Assembly (NCBI RefSeq): GCF_030272615.1
Contig: NC_081412.1
Span: 19,817,932-19,881,931 of the forward strand
Direction of reading: 5' to 3'
DNA from: Cryptomeria japonica
Lineage: Eukaryota; Streptophyta; Pinopsida; Cupressales; Cupressaceae
Length of the DNA stretch: 64,000 nucleotides
Notes under the pieces: model-generated
Told to the model about the DNA's origin: nothing
The model's input: the letters and a program-made list of their open reading frames with translations, nothing else
Database searches by the model: none
Shown: positions 23,021 through 33,367 of the stretch, one piece after another
Layout: each line of letters starts with the position of its first letter
How positions within the stretch are numbered: position 1 is the first letter of the stretch
Made by a program: the position numbers and the translations under genes

Positions 23021-23093
23021 GATGAGCTAGGACTAGAACCTGAGACCATCCATTTGCTACCAGAGTGCTCTACCACTTGAGCTACTCGCCACT
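23021..23093 (-). repeat. tRNA-derived SINE head, unit 1
   Basis: Read on the minus strand, it has an A-box-like GTAGCTCAAGTGGTAGAG and a B-box-like GGTTCTAGTCC, the two internal RNA polymerase III promoter elements, at tRNA-like spacing. The acceptor stem does not pair and there is no clean anticodon arm, so this is a tRNA-derived SINE or pseudo-tRNA and not a working tRNA gene. About 100 bp of tRNA-unrelated body lies to its right on the + strand. Confidence 0.6.
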
Positions 23094-23218
23094 CTTTGCC
23101 TAGCCCATTGTCCGTCCGAGTGTGGCTTATTTCCAACACCCTGCGTTAAGCCACACTACAGGTGCTTGGGGCTCCTAGCCTGGCTCTGATTCCACAGGTT
23201 GGGCTACAACTCATATGG

Positions 23219-23290
23219 ACTAGCTAGAACTTGAAGCTAGAAGCATCTGTTTGCTGCTGGAGTTCTCTACCAATTGAGCTACTGACCCCT
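23219..23290 (-). repeat. tRNA-derived SINE head, unit 2
   Basis: A second unit in the same orientation about 200 bp away, with A-box-like GTAGCTCAATTGGTAGAG and a weaker B box (AAGTTCTAGCT). Both units share downstream text (AGCCCATTGTC, then TTGCTTATTTC or TGGCTTATTTC), so the pair is a tandem or dimeric SINE-like repeat. Confidence 0.55.
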
Positions 23291-24859
23291 CTTTGACCAG
23301 CCCATTGTCAGTCCAGGTGTTGCTTATTTCTAATAGTATTTTCATGTTCAAAAGCACAACCCTGGCAGTATAAGTGAGATTCTTAAAAGCATATAAATAA
23401 ATATTTGGAAGTGAAGCTAATAAGGTGAAGTGGATTAAGTGTGCAAAAATATGCACCAGAGCTTTTGCACACATGCCTGTAACTGTAAAACCAAGGTTAA
23501 ATGATTAAAACATAGCAATTTCACAACCTAGCACACACCTATGGGGCAAATACAAAAAGCCAAAAGTCAAAGATTGAATCATTGCTAAGATGCATGCACG
23601 TAGATTCTATTGCATAGGATTTGATGAACGGAAATAGACATGCACTGGCTGAGGCACACACCCAGTCGTGTGAATGATATTTGAAGAAGAAAAGGACCCT
23701 TTTTTGCTGATTGGCGTACACCTGATTGTCACATTGACAGAGCAAACAAGTGTGCTTGACAAACCTTAGGCAATCCTATTAGTAGAAGGGCCAATTGATA
23801 CTTGCTGAAATGTGCTTGATGCTATTGTAGATGGAGGAGACGGAAAACTAAATCATGGATTTAGCTTCTTCCAACATCCAACAATAGAGTACCTGCAACA
23901 AAAATAAAACATACAAATGTACTAATCCAACACATAGGCATTCAATGAGAAATTTAACTCTATTGCTCTCCTATCAACCAAGATTCTTGCATTCAATATT
24001 TTGTTCTCAGATTTAGAAGCACAAATGCACAAGAAAGCTATGGTGAATGGAGAAGATCAATCAATGCAAAAATGATCTCATAAGGAGACAATCAAAATGT
24101 AAAAGATTTCAAAATGATGTTACAACAAGATGTTTCCAGAAGTGAGAGAAAGATTTATGTGAGAGTGGCAAATGGCTTTATAAGCATCCTCATGAAGAAA
24201 GTTTATTGTGGGAGGAATGTGGGACAAAAGGAAGGTAGTTGGAGATAAATGTTATCCCACATTCATTGAGTGAATGTGATTAGGGGAGGATGAAGGAGAT
24301 AGATAGAGTGGGTTTGTGAAAGATTAATGAATATGTGTGTGTGAAGTGGTGAAGATTAAGAATTCATAAGAATGAATTTATTATTAGAATGGATTTATGA
24401 AAGAAGAGTTTAATGAATTGATTAAAATTAGAGAAATACTAAATGATATCCATTTAAGCAATAGAGAAATTATGGTAATGTATGAGGACATTCTATTGAA
24501 AATTTTTATGTGTCTACAGCTATGTTTAGACTCAACGTAATAAGGTGGTCAACCAGTTTGTATTCCAAAAGCTGCAAATATTTGCTATTTAATAGGAATG
24601 TGCCCTTTCAAAGTAGAAATCTAGTATAAATAGGTGTGGTGATCGATAATAAAAATGCAAATTTTAAATTTCAGCAATCAGACAAGTGTGTGTGAGTATA
24701 AGATGGTGATGCTAAAAATAGAGTCAAGCTTGTGTTTAAATAAGATCCTTCACACCTCTTCATTACATTAGCAGTTGTGAATTCATTCTACAGTGATTTC
24801 TTACCAAAAGAGCATCTATTGTTAATTAGAAGGTTTTAAGGATTTTTGCCACTAACAGT
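23291..24859. other. Intergenic DNA, no gene recognised
   Basis: Unique-looking AT-rich sequence with no supported coding region. It ends at the 5-bp word acagt, which flanks the next insertion. Confidence 0.4.
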
Positions 24860-25136
24860 TGTTTGCCCTCTCGGGTGAATAACTTAAAGCACATAGATAA
24901 AACATGTAATGCAAAATAATAATGCCATAGATATCAGATGCAATATAAGAGATGTTATTCCATTCATCGTCGTTCTCCCCCTCTCATAAGTTACATTCGG
25001 AAGTATATAAAAATACCAAGGGGGTGCGAGCGCCAACCGTCGCACTGCAACTGCCACCCCTCGGTTGCCAACTAACCAAGACAATTACAACTTAATTAAC
25101 TAGTTTTATTTCCGTGTACAATATTGCCGCCAACAT
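24860..25136 (-). repeat. 3' LTR of rearranged element
   Basis: On the minus strand it runs from TGTTGGCGGCAATATTG to GAGAGGGCAAACA, about 277 bp. The sequence at 25137-25151 reads as a minus-strand purine tract (GCTTTTGGGGGGATGA) directly before the LTR, which fixes the orientation. Confidence 0.8.
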
Positions 25137-26503
25137 CATCCCCCCAAAAGCAAAGAAGTCGTCTCCGGATGACTTAATACAAAATAGCAATGACATTAAA
25201 CAAAACTGCCGACGCTAGTCAAGCCCGAAACTTATACACTTGCTGTGTCCTCGCCTGAAAACCCTTTTCTGCTACCATCTGATGCTCAAGTGCGGATTTC
25301 ACCATTAGTGCTTCCTTTGACATCACAACCCTCCTGTGCCTAAACCAAACTTGTCTGCAAAACATGCTTTTTAGTCTCGGCCTCCACCAACTGCTACTCA
25401 AATGATACTGTCTCCCTAGCCAATTTGTCCTCGATAGCCACCGACGTTGCCCTCTCGGCATCCAACTCTTGGGTACGCTGAGCTAAGTCTCACGCTAGTA
25501 CTGCCTCCAACCTGGTGGTCAGCTCCTCCCGAGCCCTCTCTGCATCCACCAAGGCAACCTCACGTCCAGCCGAGACATACTCCAAGTTCCTCAAAGCGTA
25601 CCATTCTTGCCTGGAGGTGGCCACAACCCACTGGCACAAAGGCTAGGAGACACCTCAAATCCTCCATCACACTCCCCAAAGGCTAACAACTGAACTGAAT
25701 AACTCCCTGGTGTCATACAACTGCGCGGACCTGCAATGCCTTCCCTCAAACTCTGTTTGTTCAGAACCTTCAGAACCATACGAAAGTCCATGGCGCACAT
25801 CATTTCTGTGATATTTTATGATGTCAAAACCCTTCTTCTACATTCCAATATTTTCAGTGTCTAGGCTCTAGATGTCATCGAATAATTTTCCAATCTGGTC
25901 ATTGTTTTTTTTTTGTTTTTTTTTGTTTCACCGTAATGTCCTCGATGGCACCCCAGCCATACAACCTCCCCGTACGGTCAACAACAACACTGACACCTCC
26001 AATCGTGCAGCCACCTTCCCGTGCGGTTGACACCCTCCTTACCATACGGACACACCTCTAGCATACGGACAACATGCTCAACTGTGCACACCGTACGGTC
26101 CTCCTTCCGCACGCCCAACGCAGTTCAACTGTACAGTGACCACTGACGAAGCAGCTGCCTGTGTGCTTGTGCGGCTGCGTCTTTTTTTTTTCCTTTGCAT
26201 GGGCTGCGTGGTGCGGAACTGTTCCGGGTTGCACTGCACGATGGTGGTTACCACCATCGGTGTCCACCGTACGGTGGTCCCACCGTCGATGTTACCACCG
26301 CACGGTGTTCACTGTCAGTGTTACCACTGCACGGTGGTTGCCATCGGTGTTACCACCGCACGATGGTTCCATTTTTTTTTTAATTTTTTTTTATTTTATT
26401 TATTTTATTTTTTTATTTTTGTTTTTAAATTTATTTTTTTACTGTACGGTCGCCTGTCATACGACTGTACAGGTTTTTTTTTTTGATCTCCTAATTTAGT
26501 TGT
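25137..26503 (-). other. Degenerate internal region of rearranged element
   Basis: The polypurine tract lies at the left edge. The rest is GC-richer than its surroundings and has no intact coding region. From about 25970 to 26470 there are many CCGTACGG, ACCGCACGG and CACGGTGG words in both orientations (a palindromic motif array), followed by long T/A-rich tracts. Overlapping open frames here reflect base composition and are not listed as genes. Confidence 0.55.
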
Positions 26504-27247
26504 CTAGAGAGTCGTCGGCTCGGGTCCCCTGTCTCTGGGATCGCCCTTCATGCTTCTCGGTTTTCCTTGCCTGAGAGTCTCTTGCTGTAGTCTTGTGCCT
26601 CTCGAGTCCCCTTCCATCCTCTTGAGTCCCCCTCCAGGCTCTCGAGTGTCCGTCCAGCCCCTCGGGTCCCCTGCGCGCTTTGTGTGGTAGGGTTTCAATT
26701 TGGGCCCATTGGTGGCCAATCTATTTTCAATGGCCATCCGAAGACCTAGAATCACAAATTCTACAGGGACCACGGTCTCCTTCCCGTACATAAGAAAAAG
26801 AAGAATAATAAAGATTTTGAAGGCTGCGGCCTTCCACACAGGGTTCCAATCGTTGCCAACACAATTGTTCTTTGGATTATCTACTTCACCGAGGTTTGGG
26901 GCGTCTCCCTTCCAATATTCTATGTATTCTGGCAGGTACACCTCCTCTGTTACTTGCTCTGGTTCCTCTACTTCGAGCATGTAGCTCTGGAACATTTCAT
27001 AATCCTCCATCTGCCAATGGAAGAGCCCGTTCAATGACCCTGTCTCATCCTCGGAGCACTCTCCTAGTTTGAGAATCCCTTCATCGTTGGGCTCCTTGCA
27101 GCCCTGTCCTTCGTCTCTCGGGTCACCTTTTCCTTCATCCTCCGATTTCGAAGATGATGCCAGTTCCTCCAGGCCCTCTGCACGACCTCCCACTCGTCCG
27201 TTTCTACTTTTTTTTTTATTTCTATCTTTATTTAATACATTGGGCAT
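26504..27247 (-). pseudogene. Degenerate Ty3/Gypsy pol fragment
   Basis: A 247-codon open frame on the minus strand. Around residues 153-180 it reads MYGKETVVPVEFVILGLRMA, matching the C-terminal integrase stretch of many plant Gypsy elements (YGKEAVVPVE...PSLR). The first half is acidic (EDEGKGDPRDEG, EVEEPEQVTEEVYLPEY) and looks like a linker from elsewhere in pol, so internal deletions have probably joined separate parts. The Arg/Gly-rich C-terminal tail is probably read-through of non-coding DNA. It has no catalytic domain and cannot act as an enzyme. Confidence 0.55.
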
Positions 27248-27488
27248 AAATCACTTCTGTACATAGCAAGCACACGCCATGTACACAAAAAAACTTTTTT
27301 TTTTTTTTTTTTAATTTTTCCTTTCGGCCACAATTTATCTCAACATTGTGCCAGGATTATTACAGGGTTCAATTTCCCCTTCGCTGATTGTTCCGTGGGC
27401 ACGTCGTCGGCCTCTGGGTTCATCTCACCGACGGGTAGGCCCATCGCGTCCGTGTGCCATCCGCGTCTTCCGTTCCCGAGTACATCTA

Positions 27489-27501
27489 GGCAACGGTGCC
27501 A
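27489..27501 (-). other. Primer-binding site of rearranged element
   Basis: On the minus strand it reads TGGCACCGTTGCC, two bases from the LTR edge at 27504. It resembles the TGGCGCCGTTGCC site used by several Tat/Athila-group plant Gypsy elements. Confidence 0.7.
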
Positions 27502-27503
27502 AA

Positions 27504-27637
27504 TGTTTGCCCTCTTGGGTGAATAACTTAAAGCACACAGATAAAACACGTAATGCAGAATAATAATGCCATAGATATCAGATGCAATATAAGAGATGTT
27601 ATTCCATTCATCGTCGTTCTCCCCCTCTCATAAGTTA
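27504..27637 (-). repeat. Partial 5' LTR of rearranged element
   Basis: Matches 24860 to about 24993 in the same orientation (TGTTTGCCCTC to CTCATAAGTTA), then breaks into the inverted copy. Confidence 0.8.
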
Positions 27638-27874
27638 ATTAAGTTGTAATTGTCTTGGTTAGTTGGCAACTGAGGGGTGGCAGTTGCGGTGCGACGGTTG
27701 GCGCTCACACCCCCTCGGTATCTTTATATACTTCCGAATGTAACTTATGAGAGGGGGAGAACGATGTTGAATGGAATAACATCTCTTATATTGCATCTGA
27801 TATCTATGGCATTATTATTCTGCATTACGTGTTTTATCTGTGCTTTTTAAGTTATTCACCCGAGAGGGCAAACA
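27638..27874 (+). repeat. Inverted LTR copy closing the element
   Basis: The reverse complement of about 24860-25096 (from AATTAAGTTGTAATTG to GAGGGCAAACA). Together with 27504-27637 it forms an inverted repeat with arms of about 131 bp around a spacer of about 106 bp. The last 40 bp of the LTR beyond the TTAATTA word are missing at the junction. Confidence 0.8.
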
Positions 27875-27948
27875 ACAGCACAGTTCTAGCAGCAGGGCAG
27901 TCATTTTATGTGGCTTATAACAGTGAAATCTTGTCATAAAAGTCATAT

Positions 27949-27953
27949 CAGCA
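27949..27953. repeat. Left TSD of the host Copia element
   Basis: cagca immediately before the LTR start, repeated at 47601-47605 after the other LTR. Confidence 0.88.
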
Positions 27954-28136
27954 TGTTGGAAATAATGTTTATTTTAGCTACAGTATAGTGTAGGTGAGCA
28001 TTTATTACATATTCTAGAATTCTCCAGTTTCCTCAGCATTCTAGATTTCTCTTCACCGTAGACTTGTAAAATGCTCAGAATTTTCTAGAGGTTTGGACAC
28101 AGTTTACAAATACAGCAGCCTCCCTTTGTAATGTCC
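27954..28136 (+). repeat. Copia 5' LTR, first part
   Basis: Matches 47240 to about 47421 almost base for base (TGTTGGAAATAATG to CAGCAGCCTCCCTT). It is cut at 28137 by the LTR of a minus-strand Gypsy element. Confidence 0.9.
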
Positions 28137-30361
28137 CTGCTAATTTCTGATATGAAATCCTAATCCTTTTCATTTAGACATTTCATCAAACACTTGGCTG
28201 TCATAGTTTAATCTGCTGATCTAAGTTTCAGTTTGACTTCAAGGACATTCTAAGGGAAATTCTTCATGCAAGATGAGTTACAACAAACATAGAATATCAT
28301 AGAAAAGATTTGAAACAACTACCACAATGCATTAAGGGCTAATAGGCCTCTTATATCAGACACAACTTCTTGCTGTCATTTAATCAAATACTTGTCATAC
28401 ATCCTCAGAATACTGTCCAAATAAGATGCAGTCCTAAGCCAATTCAATCTTCATTAAGGACCATTACAACATGCTGTTAAAGAACCATAGTATGGACCAA
28501 AGTTCAAAAACTCGGACTCACCACGGACTCGGCAAACCAAAATTTGGACTCGGACTCAGACTCGTGAAAGACTCGCGAAAGACTCGGCGAAAAAAAAAAC
28601 CGTAGTTTTATAAAAAAAACATAAAGAAATTAATGCATTTAGAGAACATAAGAGCCATAATTGAAACATTACACATGTCATATGATCAACAAACGCGCAA
28701 TATTTGAAATTTCATCATTCATACTCATAGTTTCAAACTTTCAACTCTAAAATGTATAATACCAAGATTTCTTCAATGCTAATTATGTTGTTATATGGAG
28801 CCTAATCAGACTCGGAGGTTAAATTTTCCCTACTTCCATCAGCACAGTTTCCCCCTATATTTTTTGACGGGGGTTTGGGGGCAGCGCCCCCAAGTTGGGG
28901 TTAAGGGGCATCACCAAAAATACTTTTATTATTTTATAAAGGCGTTGGGTGTTATTTTTTTATTGGCCCACGTCCAATTAGGTTTACCCCTTAACCCCCA
29001 AAAAAGTCAAAAAGGGGGGGAGTTACGCCAAATGAAGGCAAAAAAAATGAAAAAAAACTCATTTTTAAAGCTTGCCTGATGGTTTTTCTGGGTCGTGCGA
29101 GTCCATCTGAAAGACTCGCGAGTCCGTGCAAAAGACTTGTGCGAGTCCTTGCAAAAGACTCGCGAGTCTTTCAAATGGACTCGCCTCGCGAGTCCTTGGC
29201 AGGTCGACTCGTGGCTCCCACGAGTCCGTGGTGAGTCCTGAGGACTAAGGACTGATAACTACCCACACAATTACAACTGATAAAACAAGGAATGAGAGGC
29301 TAGGAACCTGGTATAAATTCGTCAAGGTAGACGATGAAAGATGCAAGAAAAATTCTCAATGTTGATGACTCCAATGTGCAAGGTTGAACCAAGAGATGTG
29401 CCGTCCCTGTGTGCTGGCGAAATAGGTCTGAGAACCAAGTGGAAGCCGTTGTATAATCTCTCAATGCCTCTCCCATTGATCGAACCCTCCTCTAGATGAA
29501 AGCACCTTACTTCCCAAGGGCTCTCCAAGCTATTACATGCAACTAATAGCTAAAATCGAATGTCTTAGGGCCCACGACTTGCCTCAGATCATATTCACAA
29601 AATAAATTAAAATGGTCACCAAAATGCCTTGCAAACTGTCCCAATGGTATTGCCTCTTCCTCCTATGAATTTTGGAATCATTACAAGTCAAAATCGATGC
29701 ATGTAGGTGGCATGAACAAAATCATGGGATCCAAGTTCTGCAACTACTATGATGACAGCACCATATATCTTCGATTTGCCTCCACAATTAACAATGGGTA
29801 TCTCCTAGATGCTTTAGGGAAATCGCTGTCAAATATGGCTCAAGGAATGCATTCTCCAACACAAGGAGATCTCACAAAATCTGCAAGTCTGAAGCACTAC
29901 CACAATCTAATATAAAGAACTCCTTATGCTCAATGTGAAAAGCTGAATGCTCTCCACTCTCTTCACAACCCTTCAGAGGGTCTTTCACCTCCTCAATTAT
30001 GCTGACCAAAGGGAGGTATCATTCCCCAAGATCTTTCTGCGGACAACCTGTGTCTCCACAACTCAAACAAGAGATAACATGAACAACTGATGCCCATCCC
30101 TCCATTTGCCTCTTCTATTTATTCTTTTCATAACCCATCATAAGATTCCTTCTAGAAGAGGGCAAGTACACTTTATTATTTTTAAGTGACTTTTTAATTA
30201 TTTTATTTTATACTTGTCACTTTATTAATTTAATAAAATATAAAGTCATCTCACGTGTGATTTTAAATAAATATAATGAGACAACTTATATAATATTAAA
30301 TTAAATAAATTTCCTCCTTATTTCTCCTCAAACAATTCTAGGCTTAAATCAGGGACATTAC
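28137..30361 (-). repeat. 3' LTR of the truncated Gypsy element (2.2 kb)
   Basis: Its ends are inverted copies: TGTAATGTCCCTG at the left and CAGGGACATTACA at the right on the + strand. Such a long terminal inverted repeat is more than the usual TG...CA. The purine tract AGGAGGGGCAGAT on the minus strand lies directly outside the right end. The region 28499-29270 inside it is a separate repeat rich in GACTCG. Confidence 0.75.
28499..29270. repeat. GACTCG-rich inverted-repeat segment
   Basis: Many copies of ACTCG, CGAGT and the palindrome ACTCGCGAGT sit at both ends, with GACTCACCACGGACTCG near 28518 and its inverted counterpart near 29220. Inside is a GC hairpin, TTGGGGGCAGCGCCCCCAA (about 28874-28892), and T- and G-rich text. 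It looks like a foldback or miniature DNA element inserted in the LTR. I could not define an exact flanking duplication. Confidence 0.5.
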
Positions 30362-30374
30362 AATCTGCCCCTCC
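30362..30374 (-). other. Polypurine tract of the truncated Gypsy element
   Basis: Reads AGGAGGGGCAGAT on the minus strand, directly before the LTR start TGTAATGTCCCTG. Confidence 0.7.
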
Positions 30375-30474
30375 TGAAATTGTTTGTCTCCAAGCAATCA
30401 CGGCTGCAAGGAACTCTTCCCCCACCTGGATCCCACGGAAAACTTTGTGTAATGTCCCTGTGAATACCACACAA

Positions 30475-31628
30475 CTACTGCACTATCACCTGAATCTGCT
30501 GAATCAAATCAATAACCTCATCATGTGCTACAGGATTGCAAGTCTCATGAGGTAGCAAAGCGGGTGGTTGATCCTTCTTGCTCCCAAACTTTGTTGAAAG
30601 TAAGTCATCAAATAAATCATCCACCACTTGTATCCTTGAATTATGTATTTGAAGTAAGTCATGCACATGAGGATCCAAAGTGACACTGTAGAGACTCCTC
30701 ACTATATATACTCCTCACTATATCACATGATCCCTTTTCTTGCTTTTCCTTCTACAAAGAGACATAGAATGCAAGTTCCCGTCAACTATTCCCCTCAATA
30801 CATGAGTCCTATCATTCAATTCAAACTTCATTTCCATCTTAGGCACATTGAGGATAAATACTCCAATGTCTTGGAGCCATTTCATGCCCAAGACTACATC
30901 CATTGCACGCATGTTAACTACATAGAAATCAGCTTGCAACTCATAATCATTCAACTGCAAAGTAAGATTACCTATCCGTTTGGTGCACATGAGGGTATAA
31001 CCATCTGTAACTCTAACTCTAAATCTGCTGAAGTCTTCTATCTGCAACCTGCATCTAGTCACAAATCCCTCATCAATAAAGTTGCATGATGCTCCAGTGT
31101 CTAAGAGTGCAATGCAACACTTCCCATTGACTGTTCCTCAGAATCTGAAGGTAACCTCATCCTGCTCATCAACAAACAAAGCCATGGGAGAAAAATTCCC
31201 ATTCGGCTCAAACTCTCCTTAAATAGCTGGTTGATCCAAATTTTCAGAATCAGGATCCTCATAGTATACCCACATTGCACGATTTGCCTTACCCTTAGGT
31301 CTTAAGGGGCAATCATGCTCTCTGCTGCAAGGCTCCTTGCACCAAAAGCATAATTTCTTTCTCCTTAGATCTTCTCATGTCTCCTCATCCATCATAGGTT
31401 ATGATTTCTTTTTCTTTTCAACAAGTTGTTGAGGGCTCTCGTGGCTGGTAGAAGGAGTTTCCTTATGACAACTTTTGTTTCTAGGCGCTACGAACTCCAT
31501 GCTCCTTTCTTTCTTCATTGCTTCTTGTAGTGTAGGAAGATCAAAGGCTTTCAACCATCCTCTAAGTGGCTCCATTAGTCCTTCCATGAACAAGACAACC
31601 AACCTCCTTTCACTAATCCTAGGCTCTA
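30475..31628 (-). pseudogene. Gag C-terminus and protease of truncated Gypsy element
   Basis: Minus strand. At about 31399-31628 there is a Gag-like end (LFMEGLMEPLRGWLKAFD). Next is a cysteine knuckle (CFWCKEPC...EHDC, about 31310-31350). Next is a protease with the active site LLDTGAS (about 31091-31106) followed by LGMKWLQDIG near 30890. It then runs into a short tail of 75 codons with no RT. In-frame stops lie between the zinc knuckle and the protease near 31217 and 31141. Protease would mature the polyprotein in an intact copy. Loss of RT and integrase core makes this a relic. Confidence 0.75.
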
Positions 31629-31692
31629 TTTTTTCTGTGAAGTGTTTTCTTGTTGCTTTGTTCTTGCTACCAGTCTGTGTTATTTTTTAATA
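31629..31692 (+). repeat. Copia 5' LTR, last part
   Basis: Matches the end of 47240-47600 (TTTTTTCTGTGAAGTG to TTTTTTAATA). It abuts the primer-binding site with no spacer. Confidence 0.85.
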
Positions 31693-31708
31693 TGGTATCA
31701 GAGTAGCA
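31693..31708 (+). other. Primer-binding site of the Copia element
   Basis: TGGTATCAGAGTAGCA closely matches the site complementary to initiator tRNA-Met (TGGTATCAGAGC). Confidence 0.9.
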
Positions 31709-31925
31709 CTGACATCTTGGGCAGAGGTATAGAGATTTATACTGTGAAAATTTTATTTTGCAAGTTTCAATTTGGTTGAAAGAAGCATTAAGTTTTTTGT
31801 GGCAAGTGAACATACTGCAGCAAAGAAAAGAATTTCTACATAAGAATCTGGGGAGAAATTTTCATTTGGGTATTAAATTTTTTAAAATTTTCCTTCATTC
31901 TCATCCAAAAAGGAGGAATTTAACA

Positions 31926-31984
31926 ATGGATTCTCTTGGTATCTCTCTGCCTACAATTAAATTAAATGGCAAAAGTTGGGTATT
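31926..31984 (+). pseudogene. Copia gag N-terminus, cut by insertion
   Basis: ATG at 31926 begins MDSLGISLPTIKLNGKSW, the typical start of a plant Copia Gag (a peptide with KLNG followed by an aromatic residue). The frame is cut after about 20 codons by the family-B LTR at 31985 and resumes at 36120. Confidence 0.75.
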
Positions 31985-32213
31985 TGTTGTGCGTATCACA
32001 CACACCCCGTCAATGACAAGGGACCCCACTGCTCACGGAGAGGAAAAGAAGAAGCCCCGGGTTCGGTGGACAAATTGGGCAAGTAATAAATTCGCGCAAA
32101 GGAGGATATTTGCACATTCACCTAAGACCCCAAAATCTTCCAATCAAAGTGCCAATACGAAGTGAGAAACTTGGACTTTATCCTCTTTCTGCAAATCGTG
32201 AAATCATCAATTG

Positions 32214-33330
32214 GCCCGAAGAGTGAAAGGGGCGTTAACTAAAGAACTTTTCAAAAATCCTCTTTTAGCCCGAGAAAGTGAGTGTGTGTAAAATCATGCA
32301 AAGATGCTCTCCAGGCCGAAGTTCGCGAAACTGCTTGTTAAGCCGAAGAGCTTAGTAGACGACCAAAACTCTCAAGCTCGCCACTTAGCCCGAAATGTTC
32401 TTAGGTAAAATCGCATGATTTCCTTGAGAGAGTCAAAAATAGAGTCAAGTCATAAATTGCTCATCTGCTCTCAATGGCTCGAAAATATGAAAGAAAGGGC
32501 GTTCAAAAACAGAGGTCGCGCATTTCAAGTTGCAACGCCGAAAATGAAATAAAGGGTGAGAGCCGCATGTTTTCCGCAAAAGATAAACCACTTCAAAACT
32601 CTCAAATCGGCCTCTCAGGCCGAAATGAGACAAAACTTGCCAAATCCCCTTATGGCGCGAAAACTTAAAGTTTGCCATTTCTCCCAAAATCGGCCTCTAA
32701 GCCGAAAATAAAAAATAAGAACTCGTGAAAATTGGCTCATTTGCCAAACATTAAATATTAAAATCGCAACATGAAGTAGGGCATCATTTTTGCGAAGTTT
32801 GCAGAAAGGGCTTTTAGCCCCCGAAAATGGAGAGAAGTAAAGGCATTAAAATCAAACTTTTCAAAAGGGCTTTTAGCCCGAAAATGGAGAGAAGTAAAGG
32901 CGTTAAAATCAAACTTTTCAAAAGGTCTTTTCTACCCGAAAATCGCGAGTCATGAGTAAAGGAGTTAAACTCAACTTTTCAAAATGCCTTCCCTGCCGAA
33001 GATGATGTAAGACCTTATTTCTAAAAGTTAAACTTGAAAAATTTTCAAAGGGACCTTTTTACCCGAAGTGGGCAAGCACCATAAAAGTCGCGAAATAGAT
33101 AAAAGGGCGTAAGTCACTTTATAGGTTTGCATTTTATGCTTCCAGCCCGAAAATGGGCAAAGGTAAAGTAGTTAAAGTTTACATTTTGTTCTTCTAGCCC
33201 ACAAATGAAAGCAAATGAGGGAGGAGTTTAAAACTAAACTTTCCAAAACCCTTTTCTAGGCCGAAATTTACGAAAACGCCCAGGAGGTCGAAAAGTTAAA
33301 GTTTACATTTTGTTCTTTCAGGCCGAAAAT
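32214..33330 (+). repeat. GCCCGAAA-type periodic array in family-B LTR
   Basis: About 19 copies of a GCCGAAA or GCCCGAAA word, spaced mostly 45-66 bp and near 58-62 bp in the right half. The best units (about 32810-32950) repeat GGGCTTTTAGCCCGAAAATGG plus about 40 bp; the GGGC and GCCC parts can pair across TTTTA. It sits at the same relative place as the family-A hairpin array but has unrelated sequence. Confidence 0.75.
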
Positions 33331-33367
33331 GCGAGTCATGTGAAAAGCGTTTAACTTAGATATTTTC

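Larger units (their letters stand above)
24860..27874 (-). mobile_element. Rearranged Ty3-like LTR element with inverted LTR end
   Basis: A minus-strand LTR element of about 3.0 kb flanked by acagt (24855-24859) and acagc (27875-27879), four of five bases alike. On the + strand the left LTR is 24860-25136 (starts TGTTTGCCC, ends GCCAACA), with a polypurine tract next to it. The primer-binding site is at 27489-27501. The right LTR starts at 27504 in the expected orientation, but after about 134 bp it switches to an inverted, nearly complete LTR copy (27638-27874). Both outer ends of the insertion are therefore the same LTR terminus facing outward. Only fragments of pol remain. Confidence 0.75.
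28137..31628 (-). mobile_element. Truncated Ty3/Gypsy element inside the Copia LTR
   Basis: Reading on the minus strand from right to left: gag C-terminus, a zinc knuckle, protease, a deletion of RT and most of integrase, a short pol tail, a polypurine tract (30362-30374) and the 3' LTR (28137-30361). The 5' LTR and gag start are gone. The right edge meets the surviving end of the Copia LTR at about 31629, and the middle of that LTR is missing. The truncation was therefore probably a deletion that also removed host LTR sequence. Confidence 0.75.

Noticed and set aside
23021-23093. Functional tRNA gene
   Set aside because: The acceptor stem does not pair and there is no proper anticodon arm.
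26136-26499. Coding frames of 112-116 codons
   Set aside because: Overlapping frames in a GC-palindrome and poly-T region, with Phe-rich nonsense peptides.
30448-30460. Second LTR start (TGTAATGTCCCTG) inside the truncated Gypsy
   Set aside because: It has no partner end or target duplication and lies between the pol tail and the protease. It is probably a deletion junction or chance.
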